A stretch of 64,000 bases of DNA, from assembly GCF_002554795.1 (NCBI RefSeq), contig NZ_PDEQ01000001.1:806001-870000 (forward strand). The letters run 5' to 3'. Under the pieces are notes generated by a model. It was not told the origin of the DNA, ran no database searches, and saw nothing but the letters and a program-made list of their open reading frames with translations. Position numbers and translations under genes: made by a program. The stretch comes from Longibacter salinarum. Its GTDB lineage: Bacteria > Bacteroidota > Rhodothermia > Rhodothermales > Salinibacteraceae. This document shows positions 45,852 to 55,263 of the stretch, one piece after another. The stretch's first letter is position 1. Every line of letters starts with the position of its first letter.

Positions 45852-46265
45852 ATGTATGCCCTGTCCTGGAGTGAAACGACCCATTTTCGGCCGTTCCCGA
45901 TTGCAGGATTCAAAGGGTACAAGCGAATCCATCCGATGTCAAGGCGCGACTGTGGTGCCTCTGTGAAATCATTTTCGCGATTTCAACGGCATCTTAAGCG
46001 CGGTGCGAGTCGTTTTCGAGACCCGTCGTCGCTCGATGTTGCTCTGCGCGCTGCGGTATTCATTGACGATATCGACCCGGCTGAGTTCCGCCATTTTCAG
46101 GCTCTACCGTTTCTCCATCGAATGCCCTCATGATCTACACGCAACCGCCGTTTCCTCATCCACTCCGCTGACCATTCGCAGGGTTCGTAGCGCCCTGGAA
46201 AGACAGCACCCCAGAACATTTACAAGATTCCGAGCCCACCGAGGTCGCCCTCTTCTATCCACATA
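45852..46265. other. Region between tRNA-His and ribH
   Basis: About 410 bp without a credible ORF. It holds the tRNA promoter (minus) and an inverted repeat GAAATC (45963-45968) / GATTTC (45977-45982). No other signal seen. Confidence 0.45.
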
Positions 46266-46302
46266 CAAAAGCAGGCCGCATCGAGTCGGCAGATGCGGGC
46301 CT
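46266..46302 (-). terminator. Rho-independent terminator after ribH
   Basis: Stem 46273-46282 / 46292-46302 (AGGCCGCATC / GATGCGGGCCT, one bulged G), followed by a GC pair and four T on the minus strand. Confidence 0.75.
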
Positions 46303-46336
46303 GGCTGTCTGCCTCGGATGTGCGCTAAGACCATGA

Positions 46337-46801
46337 CTACAGCTTCTCCATCAGGTTCGCCATTTCGATAGCTGCCGCAGCTGCCTCCGCGCCCTTGTTG
46401 CCGGCTTTCGTGCCCGCACGTTCGATCGCCTGCTCGATGGTCTCGGTCGTGATAACGCCAAAGATCACCGGAACGCCCGTTTCCAGAGACGTGCTCATCG
46501 TACCGCTCGTTGTGCCGGAGCACACGTAGTCGTAATGCGACGTGGCGCCTCGAATGACGGCGCCGATGCAAATCACGGCATCATACGACCCCGATTCCGC
46601 CATTTTCTTGGCCGCTACCGGAATCTCCAAGGAGCCGGGCACGCGCGCAACAACGACCTCGTCCGGGTCGCCGCCATGTCTCTTGATCGTGCGGAGGGCT
46701 CCGTCCAGCATTTCTTCCGTGATGAAGTCGTTGAACCGGCTGACGACGATGCCAAAACGGTGATCACGGACAACGAGGTCTCCTTCGAGGTACTCAGGCA
46801 T
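46337..46801 (-). CDS. ribH: 6,7-dimethyl-8-ribityllumazine synthase
   Basis: A 154 aa enzyme that joins the pyrimidinedione with dihydroxybutanone phosphate to form lumazine, the penultimate step of riboflavin synthesis; family members build pentamers or icosahedra. [40 protein letters not shown] with the catalytic histidine (H89) and [16 protein letters not shown] are all standard. Start is ATG 46801. No other rib genes are in the window, and I saw no FMN riboswitch upstream. Confidence 0.97.
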   Translation of the reverse strand: MPEYLEGDLVVRDHRFGIVVSRFNDFITEEMLDGALRTIKRHGGDPDEVVVARVPGSLEIPVAAKKMAESGSYDAVICIGAVIRGATSHYDYVCSGTTSGTMSTSLETGVPVIFGVITTETIEQAIERAGTKAGNKGAEAAAAAIEMANLMEKL

Positions 46802-46940
46802 AGGTATAAGCGCGTACGAACTGAGGAATAATCAGAGAGGGCGGACGATGGTCTTCGCCCTGTGGCGCGACGATACTACGCCCGCGCAGCATCCTTTCGT
46901 TCCCGCCAAGGCGTGGACATCGGATGCAACCAGGAGTGAG

Positions 46941-47780
46941 TCATCTGCCATCGCCCCTCCACCGTCGAGCAATAGGCCTCCATTCTCGCTCTGAAAGGCC
47001 CAGACGCCCCAGCCGTTCATCGCGGCGCTCACTCCCACCATGATAGTCAGATCCGCCTGTCATGAGCAGCCCGGAAGATTGCACCTTCGTCTTGTAGTAG
47101 TCGACCAGGTAATCCGGATGAGATGGTGAGATACATTCGATCGCGTCTACACCGGCTCGTTGCAGGTTGCGCATGACGTGACCCGACATCCACTGGCCCG
47201 GATGGGCAATCGAGACGAATCCGCCGGCCTCGTGGATGACGTCAACGGCCTCCCTGGCCGGTCGACCAGGCGCAGCCACGTAAGCGGGAGCATCGTTTCC
47301 AATGTAGCAGTCGAACGCCTCCTGCATACCCTCCGCATGTCCCTTGCGGCACAGAATCCGTGCTAGATGCGGCCGGCCGAGGGCAGCTGTTGGCCCCGCT
47401 TCATCCTCGACCTCATCCAGTGTCACCGTCACTCCCTGATCTTGAAGACGATCGATCATCGCTTGCATTCGACCGCGCCGGCCGTCGCTGAACGCATCCA
47501 AATATGTTCGTAGGCGGTCGTTCGATGGGTCGAACGCGTACCCCAAAAGGTGCACAACATTGTCCGAGATGGTGACGGTGAGCTCGACCCCGGGCAGTAA
47601 TTCAAGTCCGTGCTTTTCTGCCGCAACTCTCCCTTCCTCTAGGCCTGCAATCGTATCGTGATCGGTAATTGCGACCACCTTCAGTCCCCGCTCCGCCGCC
47701 TTCTCGATAAGTGCCGTTGGTGACAGGACGCCATCCGATCGATGGGTGTGCGTGTGCAGGTCTGCAAAAATGCGGCGCAT
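46941..47780 (-). CDS. PHP-domain phosphoesterase
   Basis: A 279 aa metal-dependent protein. The N-terminus has DLHTHTHRSDG (H9 and H11) and TDHDT (D40, H41), with a C-terminal GSDYHGG; these are the PHP metal ligands. Family members include RNase AM/3',5'-bisphosphate nucleotidases. Substrate cannot be fixed from sequence. Start is ATG 47780; the ribH gene starts 139 bp downstream of its stop, so they may form an operon. A short upstream gap separates it from the divergent HIT gene. Confidence 0.9.
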   Translation of the reverse strand: MRRIFADLHTHTHRSDGVLSPTALIEKAAERGLKVVAITDHDTIAGLEEGRVAAEKHGLELLPGVELTVTISDNVVHLLGYAFDPSNDRLRTYLDAFSDGRRGRMQAMIDRLQDQGVTVTLDEVEDEAGPTAALGRPHLARILCRKGHAEGMQEAFDCYIGNDAPAYVAAPGRPAREAVDVIHEAGGFVSIAHPGQWMSGHVMRNLQRAGVDAIECISPSHPDYLVDYYKTKVQSSGLLMTGGSDYHGGSERRDERLGRLGLSEREWRPIARRWRGDGR

Positions 47781-47953
47781 GCCGGAGGAATAACGATATT
47801 GAAAGGCACGGTTTACGGTTCGGTCCGTTCAGACTCCATCTCTTCTATCCATGAGTTCGCACGCTGACGTGCTCGTCTCAGTTGCACGTTGCACCTTAAC
47901 TTGACGGCTTCTCCCTACACGTGTCCTGTCTCAACTAGAACCAGCCGCCTTTT

Positions 47954-48475
47954 ATGGATCGATTGTGGAGCCCCTGGCGCTCGACGTACGTTTCAGATGC
48001 AAATGATGATACCGACCACAACGACGACGCCTCCGTCTTTACGGCGCTGCAGCAGGACGGAAAGGAAAAGGGAACGGACGCCGAACATCTGATTCTCTGG
48101 CGTGGAGAGCACGTGTTTGTCATCATGAACCTGTATCCCTACAACAACGGGCATCTTCTCATCGTGCCGTATCGCGAGATCCCGTCGTACATCGACCTTT
48201 CGACGGACGAGCACCACGCGATTGCGGATGCGATCGACCGGTGCATGATGTGGCTTAACGCCGCCCTCGAGCCAGAGGGCTTCAATGTCGGAATGAACGT
48301 CGGGCGGGCGGCCGGTGCCGGCATTCCCGAGCATCTCCATGTTCACGTCGTGCCGCGATGGGGCGGCGACACGAACTTTATGCCCACAACGAACGAGACA
48401 AAGGTCCTCCCTGAATCGCTCCGACAGACCTACGATAAGCTCTCCGCCGTGATCGCAAAAACCGACGGATCGTGA
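47954..48475 (+). CDS. HIT-family nucleotide hydrolase/transferase
   Basis: A 173 aa protein with the histidine triad HLHVHVVPRW (H127, H129, H131) and the upstream NLYPYNNGHLLIVPY segment. Members hydrolyse nucleoside phosphoramidates or transfer nucleotidyl groups; the N-terminal pattern DRLWSPWRSTYV is typical of Ap4A-phosphorylase-like HIT proteins in this group. Start is ATG 47954. The DUF72 gene follows 55 bp downstream on the same strand. Confidence 0.95.
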   Translation: MDRLWSPWRSTYVSDANDDTDHNDDASVFTALQQDGKEKGTDAEHLILWRGEHVFVIMNLYPYNNGHLLIVPYREIPSYIDLSTDEHHAIADAIDRCMMWLNAALEPEGFNVGMNVGRAAGAGIPEHLHVHVVPRWGGDTNFMPTTNETKVLPESLRQTYDKLSAVIAKTDGS

Positions 48476-48530
48476 TGTCACCCTCGGCGTAGGGTTTCTC
48501 TCCGCCCCGCTCCCCAGTTCTGCGTTATCA

Positions 48531-49607
48531 ATGTCTGACGCTGAAAGCGACGCCACCACCCATCGCACCCCGGATCAATCGATCGAAGACATCCGACGTG
48601 AGGTCGATGATTATCGCTTCGATCACGTCCACCCGAACGCTCGGTTCGGCACCGCAAGCGACCGGTACGGAGGCTGGGTCGGGCAGATTTATCCCGAGAG
48701 TGCGTACGCGACGAAAATTTCCGAGCGCAAGCGACGGTTGGGTGGTGAGCAGTTCACCGAGCGGCGGGTGCCCGTGAGCAGCGTACGGGACTACTTCGAC
48801 CACTTCGGCTGCCTGGAGATTGACTTCACCTTCTACCGCCCTCTCCTCGAGAGTGACGGGTCTCCCTCGAACAACTACGGCGTCCTGCAGAATTACCTCG
48901 ATCATGCCCCTGAGGATGCCTCTTTTTTGCTGAAAGCACCTCAGCAGTTTTTCGCGCGCACGCTTCGGCGCGGCGGCAATTACGTTGACAACGAGGATTT
49001 TCTTGACCTCGACGTGTACCGCCGAACATTTCACGAGCCGGCGCTCGACCTCGTCGGCGATCGGCTAGCGGGCATCATCTTCCAGCAGGAGTATCAGCGC
49101 GTGCGCGATAGCCCAAGCCCGGAAGCCAATGTCGAGGCCCTCGACGACTTCTTCGGCCCACTGGGTCGCGACGCACAGATCCACATCGAGCTTCGATCTG
49201 AGCACTTCCTCGAACCGGTGTACTTTGACTGGCTGGAGGAGCGCGGATTGGGGCATGTTTTCAGCCACTGGACGTGGCTTCCGCAAATTCGAAAGCAGTG
49301 GACCATGTCCGGGGAACGCCTCACGGCCGCGAATGGAGAGGTCGTCACGCGCCTTCTGACGCCCCGCAACGTGAAATACGCCGATGCCTACGCACAGGCG
49401 TACCCGTTCGACAAACCGGTGCCTGAGATCTGTGATACAGAGGGCGCCCGCGACATGGTGCTGGACGTGACCGCCCTGGTTTACCGCGCTGAGGCGCAGA
49501 ATGCGCTGGTGAACATCGTCGCAAACAACCGGGCCTGGGGCAATGCGCCGGACCTGGCACGGGCCATCTCGCACCGCATCCTCGACGAGGAGGAGAAACG
49601 AAGCTGA
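48531..49607 (+). CDS. DUF72 family protein
   Basis: A 358 aa protein matching DUF72, a TIM-barrel-like family: FGTASDRYGGWVGQIYP, a GCLEIDFTFYR motif, FLLKAPQQFFARTLRR, IIFQQEYQ, IHIELRSEHFLEP and GLGHVFSHWTWLP. Function of the family is not established. Start ATG 48531 is supported by the charged N-terminal extension of ~30 residues. It is the last plus-strand gene before repeat copy 2. Confidence 0.88.
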   Translation: MSDAESDATTHRTPDQSIEDIRREVDDYRFDHVHPNARFGTASDRYGGWVGQIYPESAYATKISERKRRLGGEQFTERRVPVSSVRDYFDHFGCLEIDFTFYRPLLESDGSPSNNYGVLQNYLDHAPEDASFLLKAPQQFFARTLRRGGNYVDNEDFLDLDVYRRTFHEPALDLVGDRLAGIIFQQEYQRVRDSPSPEANVEALDDFFGPLGRDAQIHIELRSEHFLEPVYFDWLEERGLGHVFSHWTWLPQIRKQWTMSGERLTAANGEVVTRLLTPRNVKYADAYAQAYPFDKPVPEICDTEGARDMVLDVTALVYRAEAQNALVNIVANNRAWGNAPDLARAISHRILDEEEKRS

Positions 49608-49684
49608 CGGTCAGACATCGACCAGGGGATGGCGGTGCAGCACGTCGATCGTCAACACGCCCGATTCCACCATGCCATCATATA

Positions 49685-49857
49685 TACGTTTTCCGAATGG
49701 TATCGTCGGGATCGCCCAAACCGTGTCCTCGCAGCAGCTCCGAGTTGGGAAGAGACCCGTTTCAACAATACACGTTCAAGCGTTCTTCTGCTAAGGTGTG
49801 GCGCGTCTGCCGAATCGAAGCCGTTGGAGACACCGACACCTTAACGTCGAAACGGTA
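49685..49857. mobile_element. MITE-like inverted-repeat element, copy 2 (short form)
   Basis: 173 bp matching both arms of the element at 36144-36524 in inverted orientation but lacking its ~206-bp middle. It is bounded by TA at 49685-49686 and 49856-49857, with inner ends CGTTTTCCGAATGG and (reverse-complemented) CCGTTTCGACG. The right boundary immediately follows the ruvX stop codon on the minus strand. No transposase or other ORF of substance. Confidence 0.7.
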
Positions 49858-50286
49858 TTATCGGGCATCTAGGTAATCCTGGAGAATGACAGCAGCCGCG
49901 GCCGCATCGACTCGGCCCTTGTCATACCGCCCAGGTTGGCGGACGCCTGCTTCTCGAAGTGCGCCTTTCGCAATTTCCGAACTGAAGCGCTCGTCCTGTC
50001 TGACCACGTCGACGCCGGAAATGACCTCCCGAAGCTCCTCGACGAACTCGTCCACAAAAGCCGTCGAGTCATTCTCCTCGCCGTCTAGAGACAGCGGCCA
50101 TCCAACGACGAGAATTCGGATTCCCTCCTCTTCGTGAATCCGCTTCAATTCCTCCACGGCTGCCTCTGGCGCAAATGTGCCGTGAACCTGAGAGAAGACC
50201 TGCAAGGGATCTGAGCGGGCAATCCCAACCCGCTTTGTGCCGATATCCACGCCGACTGCTCGTGGAGTTGATTCGAGTAAACTCAC
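49858..50286 (-). CDS. ruvX: Holliday junction resolvase-like protein RuvX (YqgF)
   Basis: A 142 aa RNase H-fold nuclease. AVGVDIGTKRVGIARSD contains the first catalytic aspartate (D14), and the later VVGWPLSLDGEE and RQDERFSSEIAK motifs complete the acidic site. Its roles in bacteria include 16S rRNA 5'-end maturation or junction resolution. It starts 12 bp downstream of the HU-like gene stop, so they are co-transcribed. Stop codon TAA is followed directly by the TA end of repeat copy 2. Confidence 0.93.
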   Translation of the reverse strand: MSLLESTPRAVGVDIGTKRVGIARSDPLQVFSQVHGTFAPEAAVEELKRIHEEEGIRILVVGWPLSLDGEENDSTAFVDEFVEELREVISGVDVVRQDERFSSEIAKGALREAGVRQPGRYDKGRVDAAAAAVILQDYLDAR

Positions 50287-50298
50287 AAACGCGATCGC

Positions 50299-50685
50299 TC
50301 AGGATGAGTGGTTGGTCGAGCTGCCGTCTGGCGCATCCGCGCTACCCTCAGGAATATCGTAATCGAGCTCGCGGAGCGGCGTCTTCAAAACCTCCTGGAT
50401 TCGCTTCCCGGGGCGAAAGTGCGTTTTCCGTCGGCTCGGAATGAATACCGGTTCGTTTGTCTTCGGATTGCGAGCTTTGGGTTTCGCCTTTGTCTTCTTC
50501 ACCTCGAAGACGCCAAAGTCTCGAAGTTCGACTCGCCGCTCAGGATCTGCCTCGATGAGCAAATCGCCCAGCGCGGTGAGCACGGCACTCACCCAGGGTT
50601 CACTCTTGTAAATGGGCTCATCCATGAGCTGCGCAACCTTTCGCGCAACATCTTTTTTTGTCAGCGTCTCGGGACGATCGGACAT
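50299..50685 (-). CDS. HU/IHF-family DNA-binding protein with C-terminal extension
   Basis: A 128 aa histone-like protein: LTKKDVARKVAQLMDEP at the start, RRVELRDFGVFEVKKTK and PKARNPKTNEP, then PSRRKTHFRPGKRIQEVLK, the DNA-binding arm and C-terminus. About 30 residues beyond the core (from LRELDYDIPEGS) are acidic. Family members bend and compact DNA. Start at ATG 50685; seven residues of the longer frame to 50703 are unneeded. It precedes ruvX by 12 bp. Confidence 0.93.
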   Translation of the reverse strand: MSDRPETLTKKDVARKVAQLMDEPIYKSEPWVSAVLTALGDLLIEADPERRVELRDFGVFEVKKTKAKPKARNPKTNEPVFIPSRRKTHFRPGKRIQEVLKTPLRELDYDIPEGSADAPDGSSTNHSS

Positions 50686-50865
50686 TGTGCCTGAAGCAAC
50701 CATGAGCGTGCAGCGAGGCGCGCTCCCCGAAAAGAGAGGCGCGATGAGTTACGAACGAGTACAACATATTCCGGATCACCCGGATCTTCAACCACTACCC
50801 GGCGGATTTTCCGGGCCCAACAATCGGTTTTCGTTTCCGATTAGAGATCTCTCGGCGCGTCTCTT

Positions 50866-53127
50866 TTACTCCTCAAAACGATACACTCCGTAGAGGCCGT
50901 CAATGCGCTTGAGACGTTCCTTGAGGCGTTCCAGATGCTTCAGATCCGCCACGTGAAGCGTTACACGCCCCTCGAACACACCGTCTTCGGAATCGATTGT
51001 CAGCGAACGAATGTAGGTGTTCAAGTTTTTCGAAATAACCGTCGTGATGTCATTTAGCATATTGGCTCGGTCCTCCCCCATGAGCCGCAGCGCCGCGACG
51101 AAGTGCACGTCCTTCTGGTGACTCCAGTCAACGTCCTGAATCCGATGCGGATGGTTGTTGAGCAGATCCGTCGCATTCGGACAGTTCGTCCGGTGAATGT
51201 TAATTGAGCCGGTCTTGCTGACAAAGCCGAAGACGTCATCCCCGGGAATCGGGTTGCAGCACGAGGAGTAGTTGACCTTGATGTCGCGCTGCATCTCCCC
51301 GTCAATGACCAGAGCTTGCCTGCCGCTGGTCTGTGCCGTCTCGAGGAAGTTCTCGTACTGCTCGCGCAGCGACTCCTCGTCATGCTGCTCCTCCTCTTCT
51401 GAGGCGAGCGTTCCGTCCTTGATGTAGGCAATCAGGTCCTGCGGATCGTAGATCCCAGCACCGATCTCATAGAAGAGCTGCCGTAGATCCGGGAACTTGA
51501 TGTCGTGCGCGTACTGCTGAAGATCATGGTCGCTGACCTCCAGGTGGGCCTTCTCGGCCGCTTTCTCCCACACCTCACGGCCATGCTCCGCCGTTTTCCG
51601 CCGCTTCTCGTTCTTCCAGTGCCGGATGCGGCTTTTGGCCTTGTGCGTCTGGACGAAGTTCTCCCAGTCCGGATTCGGATGCTGCTTCTTGGAGGTGATG
51701 ATCTCGACCTGGTCGCCGCTCTGCAGTTCGCGTGACAGCGGGACCATCTTGCCATTCACTTTCGCCCCGATGCACTGCATGCCCACCTCGGTGTGGACCT
51801 TAAATGCGAAATCGACCGGCGTCGCCCCTTTTGGAAGCGTCATCAGATCGCCCATCGGCGTGAAGACGTAGATCTCCTCGTCGTAGAGGTTCAGACGAAA
51901 CTCCTCGACGAACTCGGTCGCTTCCTCCGGTTTCGGGCTATCCAGCAAGTCCCGGACCCATTCGAGGAACTGCTCCATCTCCTCGTCGACGTTCTTCCGT
52001 CCTTCCTTGTAGCGCCAGTGTGCGGCCACCCCTTTTTCCGCCACTTCGTGCATCCGGTCAGTACGAATCTGCACCTCCACCCGACGGCCACCGGGGCCGA
52101 GCACGGTCGTGTGCAGGCTCTGGTAGCCGTTGCCTTTCGGGTTCGAGATGAAGTCGCGGAAACGCGTCGGGAGCGGTTTATACACATCCGTGACGACGGA
52201 GTACACGCGCCAGCAATCTTCCTTCCCCTTCTTCTCGCGCGTATCAGCGTCGAGTTCGTTGTCCGTATTCAGCACAATCCGAATCGCAAAGATGTCGTAG
52301 ATCTCATCGATCGGCTTGTCCTGCCGCTTCATCTTGCGATGAATCGAATAGACGTTCTTGACGCGGCTATAGATTTGAAACTGATACCCTTCTTCGTCCA
52401 GCCGCTCCTCCATGGGCTCGATGAAGGCCGCGATAAACTTGTCGCGCTTCTCGGCCATGTCGCTGATCGTCTCGACAATGTGCTCATACGCCGACGGGTC
52501 GAGAATCTTCAGCGAGAGGTCTTCGAGCTCACTCTTGATGGAGTGCAGTCCAAACCGATGCGCGAGCGGAGCGAAGAGGTCTAGCGTTTCGCCCGCCTTC
52601 TTAAGTTGCTTCTTCTTCGGCAGGGCATCAATCGTCCGCATATTGTGCAGACGGTCTGCAAACTTCACCAGGATGACGCGCAGATCCGTGGCCATCGAAA
52701 GCATCAGCTTCCGGACATTCTCAGCCTGGCCCAGCTCACGGCTCTCGAAGACGCCGCTGATCTTCGTCAGACCGTCGATGACGGTTGCGAGCGTCTCGCC
52801 GAACTCCGACTCGATGAAGTCAAGAGAGAGCTCCGTGTCCTCGACCACGTCGTGGAGCAGGGCTGCGGCGACGCTCAGGTCGTCCAACCCGATGTCTCGG
52901 GCCACAATCGTTGCGACCTCGAGAGGATGGCTGATGTATCGCTCCCCAGAAGCACGCCAGTCGTCTCGATGTGCCCAGTAGCTAAGCCTGAAGGCCCGAC
53001 GGAGAAGATCCTCGTCGACTGAGGGGAGGTGCGTCCGGCAATGCGCCAACAGGTTTTCGAGACCTTCGACGTATTGCGGCTCCATGTCGAGGTCGTCTTT
53101 GCGCAGGACGGCCGAAGCTTGAATCAT
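50866..53127 (-). CDS. RelA/SpoT-type bifunctional (p)ppGpp synthetase/hydrolase
   Basis: A 753 aa protein. The HD hydrolase domain is intact: H53, H67 (SHPLE), HDVVEDT (H92-D93 with E96/D97), so (p)ppGpp hydrolysis is expected. The synthetase domain has IYSRVKNVYSIHRKMKR, YDIFAIRIVL and RDFISNPKGNGYQSLHTTV, including synthesis-type acidic residues, followed by a TGS domain (PKGATPVDFAFKVHTEVG), the conserved zinc/RIS region (CCNPIPGDDVFGFVSKTG) and a C-terminal ACT domain. A single long Rel enzyme is typical here. Start is ATG 53127; an upstream GTG at 53187 would add 20 residues. No dksA or relA is adjacent. Confidence 0.94.
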   Translation of the reverse strand: MIQASAVLRKDDLDMEPQYVEGLENLLAHCRTHLPSVDEDLLRRAFRLSYWAHRDDWRASGERYISHPLEVATIVARDIGLDDLSVAAALLHDVVEDTELSLDFIESEFGETLATVIDGLTKISGVFESRELGQAENVRKLMLSMATDLRVILVKFADRLHNMRTIDALPKKKQLKKAGETLDLFAPLAHRFGLHSIKSELEDLSLKILDPSAYEHIVETISDMAEKRDKFIAAFIEPMEERLDEEGYQFQIYSRVKNVYSIHRKMKRQDKPIDEIYDIFAIRIVLNTDNELDADTREKKGKEDCWRVYSVVTDVYKPLPTRFRDFISNPKGNGYQSLHTTVLGPGGRRVEVQIRTDRMHEVAEKGVAAHWRYKEGRKNVDEEMEQFLEWVRDLLDSPKPEEATEFVEEFRLNLYDEEIYVFTPMGDLMTLPKGATPVDFAFKVHTEVGMQCIGAKVNGKMVPLSRELQSGDQVEIITSKKQHPNPDWENFVQTHKAKSRIRHWKNEKRRKTAEHGREVWEKAAEKAHLEVSDHDLQQYAHDIKFPDLRQLFYEIGAGIYDPQDLIAYIKDGTLASEEEEQHDEESLREQYENFLETAQTSGRQALVIDGEMQRDIKVNYSSCCNPIPGDDVFGFVSKTGSINIHRTNCPNATDLLNNHPHRIQDVDWSHQKDVHFVAALRLMGEDRANMLNDITTVISKNLNTYIRSLTIDSEDGVFEGRVTLHVADLKHLERLKERLKRIDGLYGVYRFEE

Positions 53128-53360
53128 GTACTCAGAGGGCGGGAAGTGCGAAGTGCCGGGTAGTATGGTACCTTTGGAAACTCGCAAGGTTCACCCCACC
53201 TTCTCCCCTCGTCCGGGATCCGATTCTCCTGTAGGTGGAATAAAACAACGCGCGTGCGTCTCTCTGCATGCAGCTTCATGCCAGGCGGTATTGACGCTCG
53301 ACGTTTACTATTATTTTGCCCTGCATGCCCATCGATTACGAGCAGCGGCGTGAGCCGGAC

Positions 53361-53395
53361 AAAAAAAGCACCGCCCCTGAGCAGAGGCGGTGCTT
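53361..53395 (-). terminator. Rho-independent terminator at the end of the ribosomal cluster
   Basis: 10-bp stem 53366-53375 / 53386-53395 (AAGCACCGCC type) followed by seven T on the minus strand (53361-53367). It lies 29 bp after the rplQ stop. Confidence 0.95.
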
Positions 53396-53424
53396 CGGCA
53401 AACGTCTATCCTTCAGAAGGCTGA

Positions 53425-53895
53425 TCACGCAGCGCCTGCTGCGGCTTCTTCTGTCTCTTCGTTTTCATCGCGATGGCCTTTACCGCTTCCACGACGTGTG
53501 CGGCTCTTACCGCTACTTGCAGTAGACGGCTGCACGTCGTTGTAATCGACGAGTTCGACCAGCGCCTCCTCCGTACCGTCTCCACTACGCTTGCCCAGCT
53601 TCACGACGCGGAGGTAGCCTCCAGGACGATCGCCGACCTTGACGCCGACCTCGTTGAAGAGCTCCTTGACGGCCTCCTTGTTCTGCAGGCGACGGAAGAC
53701 CTGACGACGGTTATGCTCCGTGTCGTCCTTGGCTCGGGTAATGAGCGGCTCGATGAAGGGACGGAGCGCCTTCGCCTTGGCAACGGTGGTCCGGATCTTC
53801 TTGTGCTCAATCAGCGCGCTGGAAAGCGACTGCAGTGTCGCCTTCCGGTGCGAGCTGGTGCGTCCGAGTTTCTTTCCTTTCTTGCGGTGTCTCAT
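53425..53895 (-). CDS. rplQ: 50S ribosomal protein L17
   Basis: A 156 aa large-subunit protein. [38 protein letters not shown] and [16 protein letters not shown] mark L17. It carries a ~40-residue C-terminal extension beyond the usual ~116-120 aa (acidic/basic low complexity ending [11 protein letters not shown]). It is the last gene of the cluster, separated from rpoA by a terminator-like hairpin at 54043-54068. Confidence 0.97.
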   Translation of the reverse strand: MRHRKKGKKLGRTSSHRKATLQSLSSALIEHKKIRTTVAKAKALRPFIEPLITRAKDDTEHNRRQVFRRLQNKEAVKELFNEVGVKVGDRPGGYLRVVKLGKRSGDGTEEALVELVDYNDVQPSTASSGKSRTRRGSGKGHRDENEETEEAAAGAA

Positions 53896-54042
53896 ATCTT
53901 AATCTTATGCGTCTTGCGTTGTGCAGTACCGTTGGCGCTTGGCGCGCTGCGGTCCCCGTCAGCCGGGGGGCAGCCACGCGCGACGCCACACGCAGAACAG
54001 AAGTCCGTTCCGTAAACGTAGGGCCTTGATCGACCTGCACGG

Positions 54043-54068
54043 AAAAGGGCCTCCCGGTAGAAGGCCCT
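54043..54068 (-). terminator. Intrinsic terminator-like hairpin between rpoA and rplQ
   Basis: 7-bp stem AGGGCCT (54046-54052) / AGGCCCT (54062-54068) with four T after it on the minus strand. A further copy of the pairing sequence (54019-54026) could pair instead with the 5' arm, giving a second conformation. It may reduce rplQ transcription. Confidence 0.6.
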
Positions 54069-54089
54069 CGTCCGAACCGTCGAGATGAA

Positions 54090-55076
54090 TCAGGTGCTGG
54101 CCTGTTCTTCGAGGTATTCTTCGACGTTCATTCCGAACTCAAGGCCACGGTCGTCAAGAACTTCAACGAGCTCTTGAAGCGACTTCCGACCGAAGTTACG
54201 GAACTTGAGCATCTCGTTTTCTTCGCGGCGCACGAGGTCGCCAATCGTCTTGATGCTCGCTGCCTTGAGGCAGTTGTGCGAACGGACCGAGAGGTCGAGC
54301 TCGTCCACAGGCTGCGCAAGCAGCTCGCGGATCCGCTTGACTTCCTCGTCCACTTCCTGCTCTTCCACGACCGGCTCCGGTTCTTCATCGAGGCTGATGA
54401 AGAAGTTAACATGATCGCGGAGGATGCTCGCAGCCTGCGTAAGCGCCTCTTCCGGCGTGACCGAGCCGTCGGTATCGACGTCAATAGCGAGCTTCTCATA
54501 GTCAATGCGCTGACCGACACGCGTCGGCTTGACCGAGTACTTCACGTTGCGGATCGGCGTGAAGATGGAGTCGATCGCGATCACACCGATCGGATCATCT
54601 TCGCGCTTGTTTTCCTCGGACGGCACATACCCACGTCCGTTGCCGATGCGGAGGTCGACGTTCACAACCGCGTCCTCAGCAAGCGTCGCGATGTGGAGGT
54701 CCGGATTCAGCACCTCAAATTCGGCTGTTGCGTCGGCAATATCTGCCGCCGTCCAGTTACCCGGCCCTTCGAGGCTGAGGTGAAGGTGTCCTTCCTGAGC
54801 TTCTTCGCTTTTAAAGCGAACCTCTTTCAAGTTAAGGATCACGTCCGAGACGTCTTCGGTGACGCCCGGAATCGTGGAGAACTCATGCTGGACCCCATCG
54901 ATTTTAATAGCGGTGATGGCGAGGCCGCGGAGGGACGACAGCAGCACCCGGCGAAGGGCGTTGCCGATTGTCACGCCAAAACCGCGTTCGAGCGGTTCGA
55001 CGATAAAACGCCCCGAGGTGTCCGAGGCTTCGTCAACCTGGACGCCTTCCGGCATCTGAATCCCGTAGTTATTCAT
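54090..55076 (-). CDS. rpoA: DNA-directed RNA polymerase subunit alpha
   Basis: A 328 aa subunit that nucleates RNA polymerase assembly. FIVEPLERGFGVTIGNALRRVLLSSLRG (shown in parts) is the dimerisation core; GVTEDVSDVILNLKEVRF follows; the C-terminal domain (from about 250) has ELDLSVRSHNCLKAASI and FGRKSLQELVEVL for promoter DNA and activator contacts. Start is ATG 55076. Located downstream of rpsD with a 187-bp gap. Confidence 0.98.
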   Translation of the reverse strand: MNNYGIQMPEGVQVDEASDTSGRFIVEPLERGFGVTIGNALRRVLLSSLRGLAITAIKIDGVQHEFSTIPGVTEDVSDVILNLKEVRFKSEEAQEGHLHLSLEGPGNWTAADIADATAEFEVLNPDLHIATLAEDAVVNVDLRIGNGRGYVPSEENKREDDPIGVIAIDSIFTPIRNVKYSVKPTRVGQRIDYEKLAIDVDTDGSVTPEEALTQAASILRDHVNFFISLDEEPEPVVEEQEVDEEVKRIRELLAQPVDELDLSVRSHNCLKAASIKTIGDLVRREENEMLKFRNFGRKSLQELVEVLDDRGLEFGMNVEEYLEEQAST

Positions 55077-55263
55077 ACGCTCGGTTCGGTAGAGATTTTC
55101 AACAAACGCGTGGAAAGCAGTCGTTCGGTCACGTTATTTCGTGCCGCACGCTTCCCGTATAAGCAGGTGGCCGCGAAGCCGGTCGAGGTCGACTTGCGTG
55201 GACACCACGCCGCTGCAACTGCAGTGGTCGTCGTGTCGGCACGCAGAGTCGCCGTCGGGCCGA

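Noticed and set aside
46802-46940. FMN riboswitch upstream of ribH
   Set aside because: No FMN aptamer-like conserved blocks or terminator pairing found in the gap.
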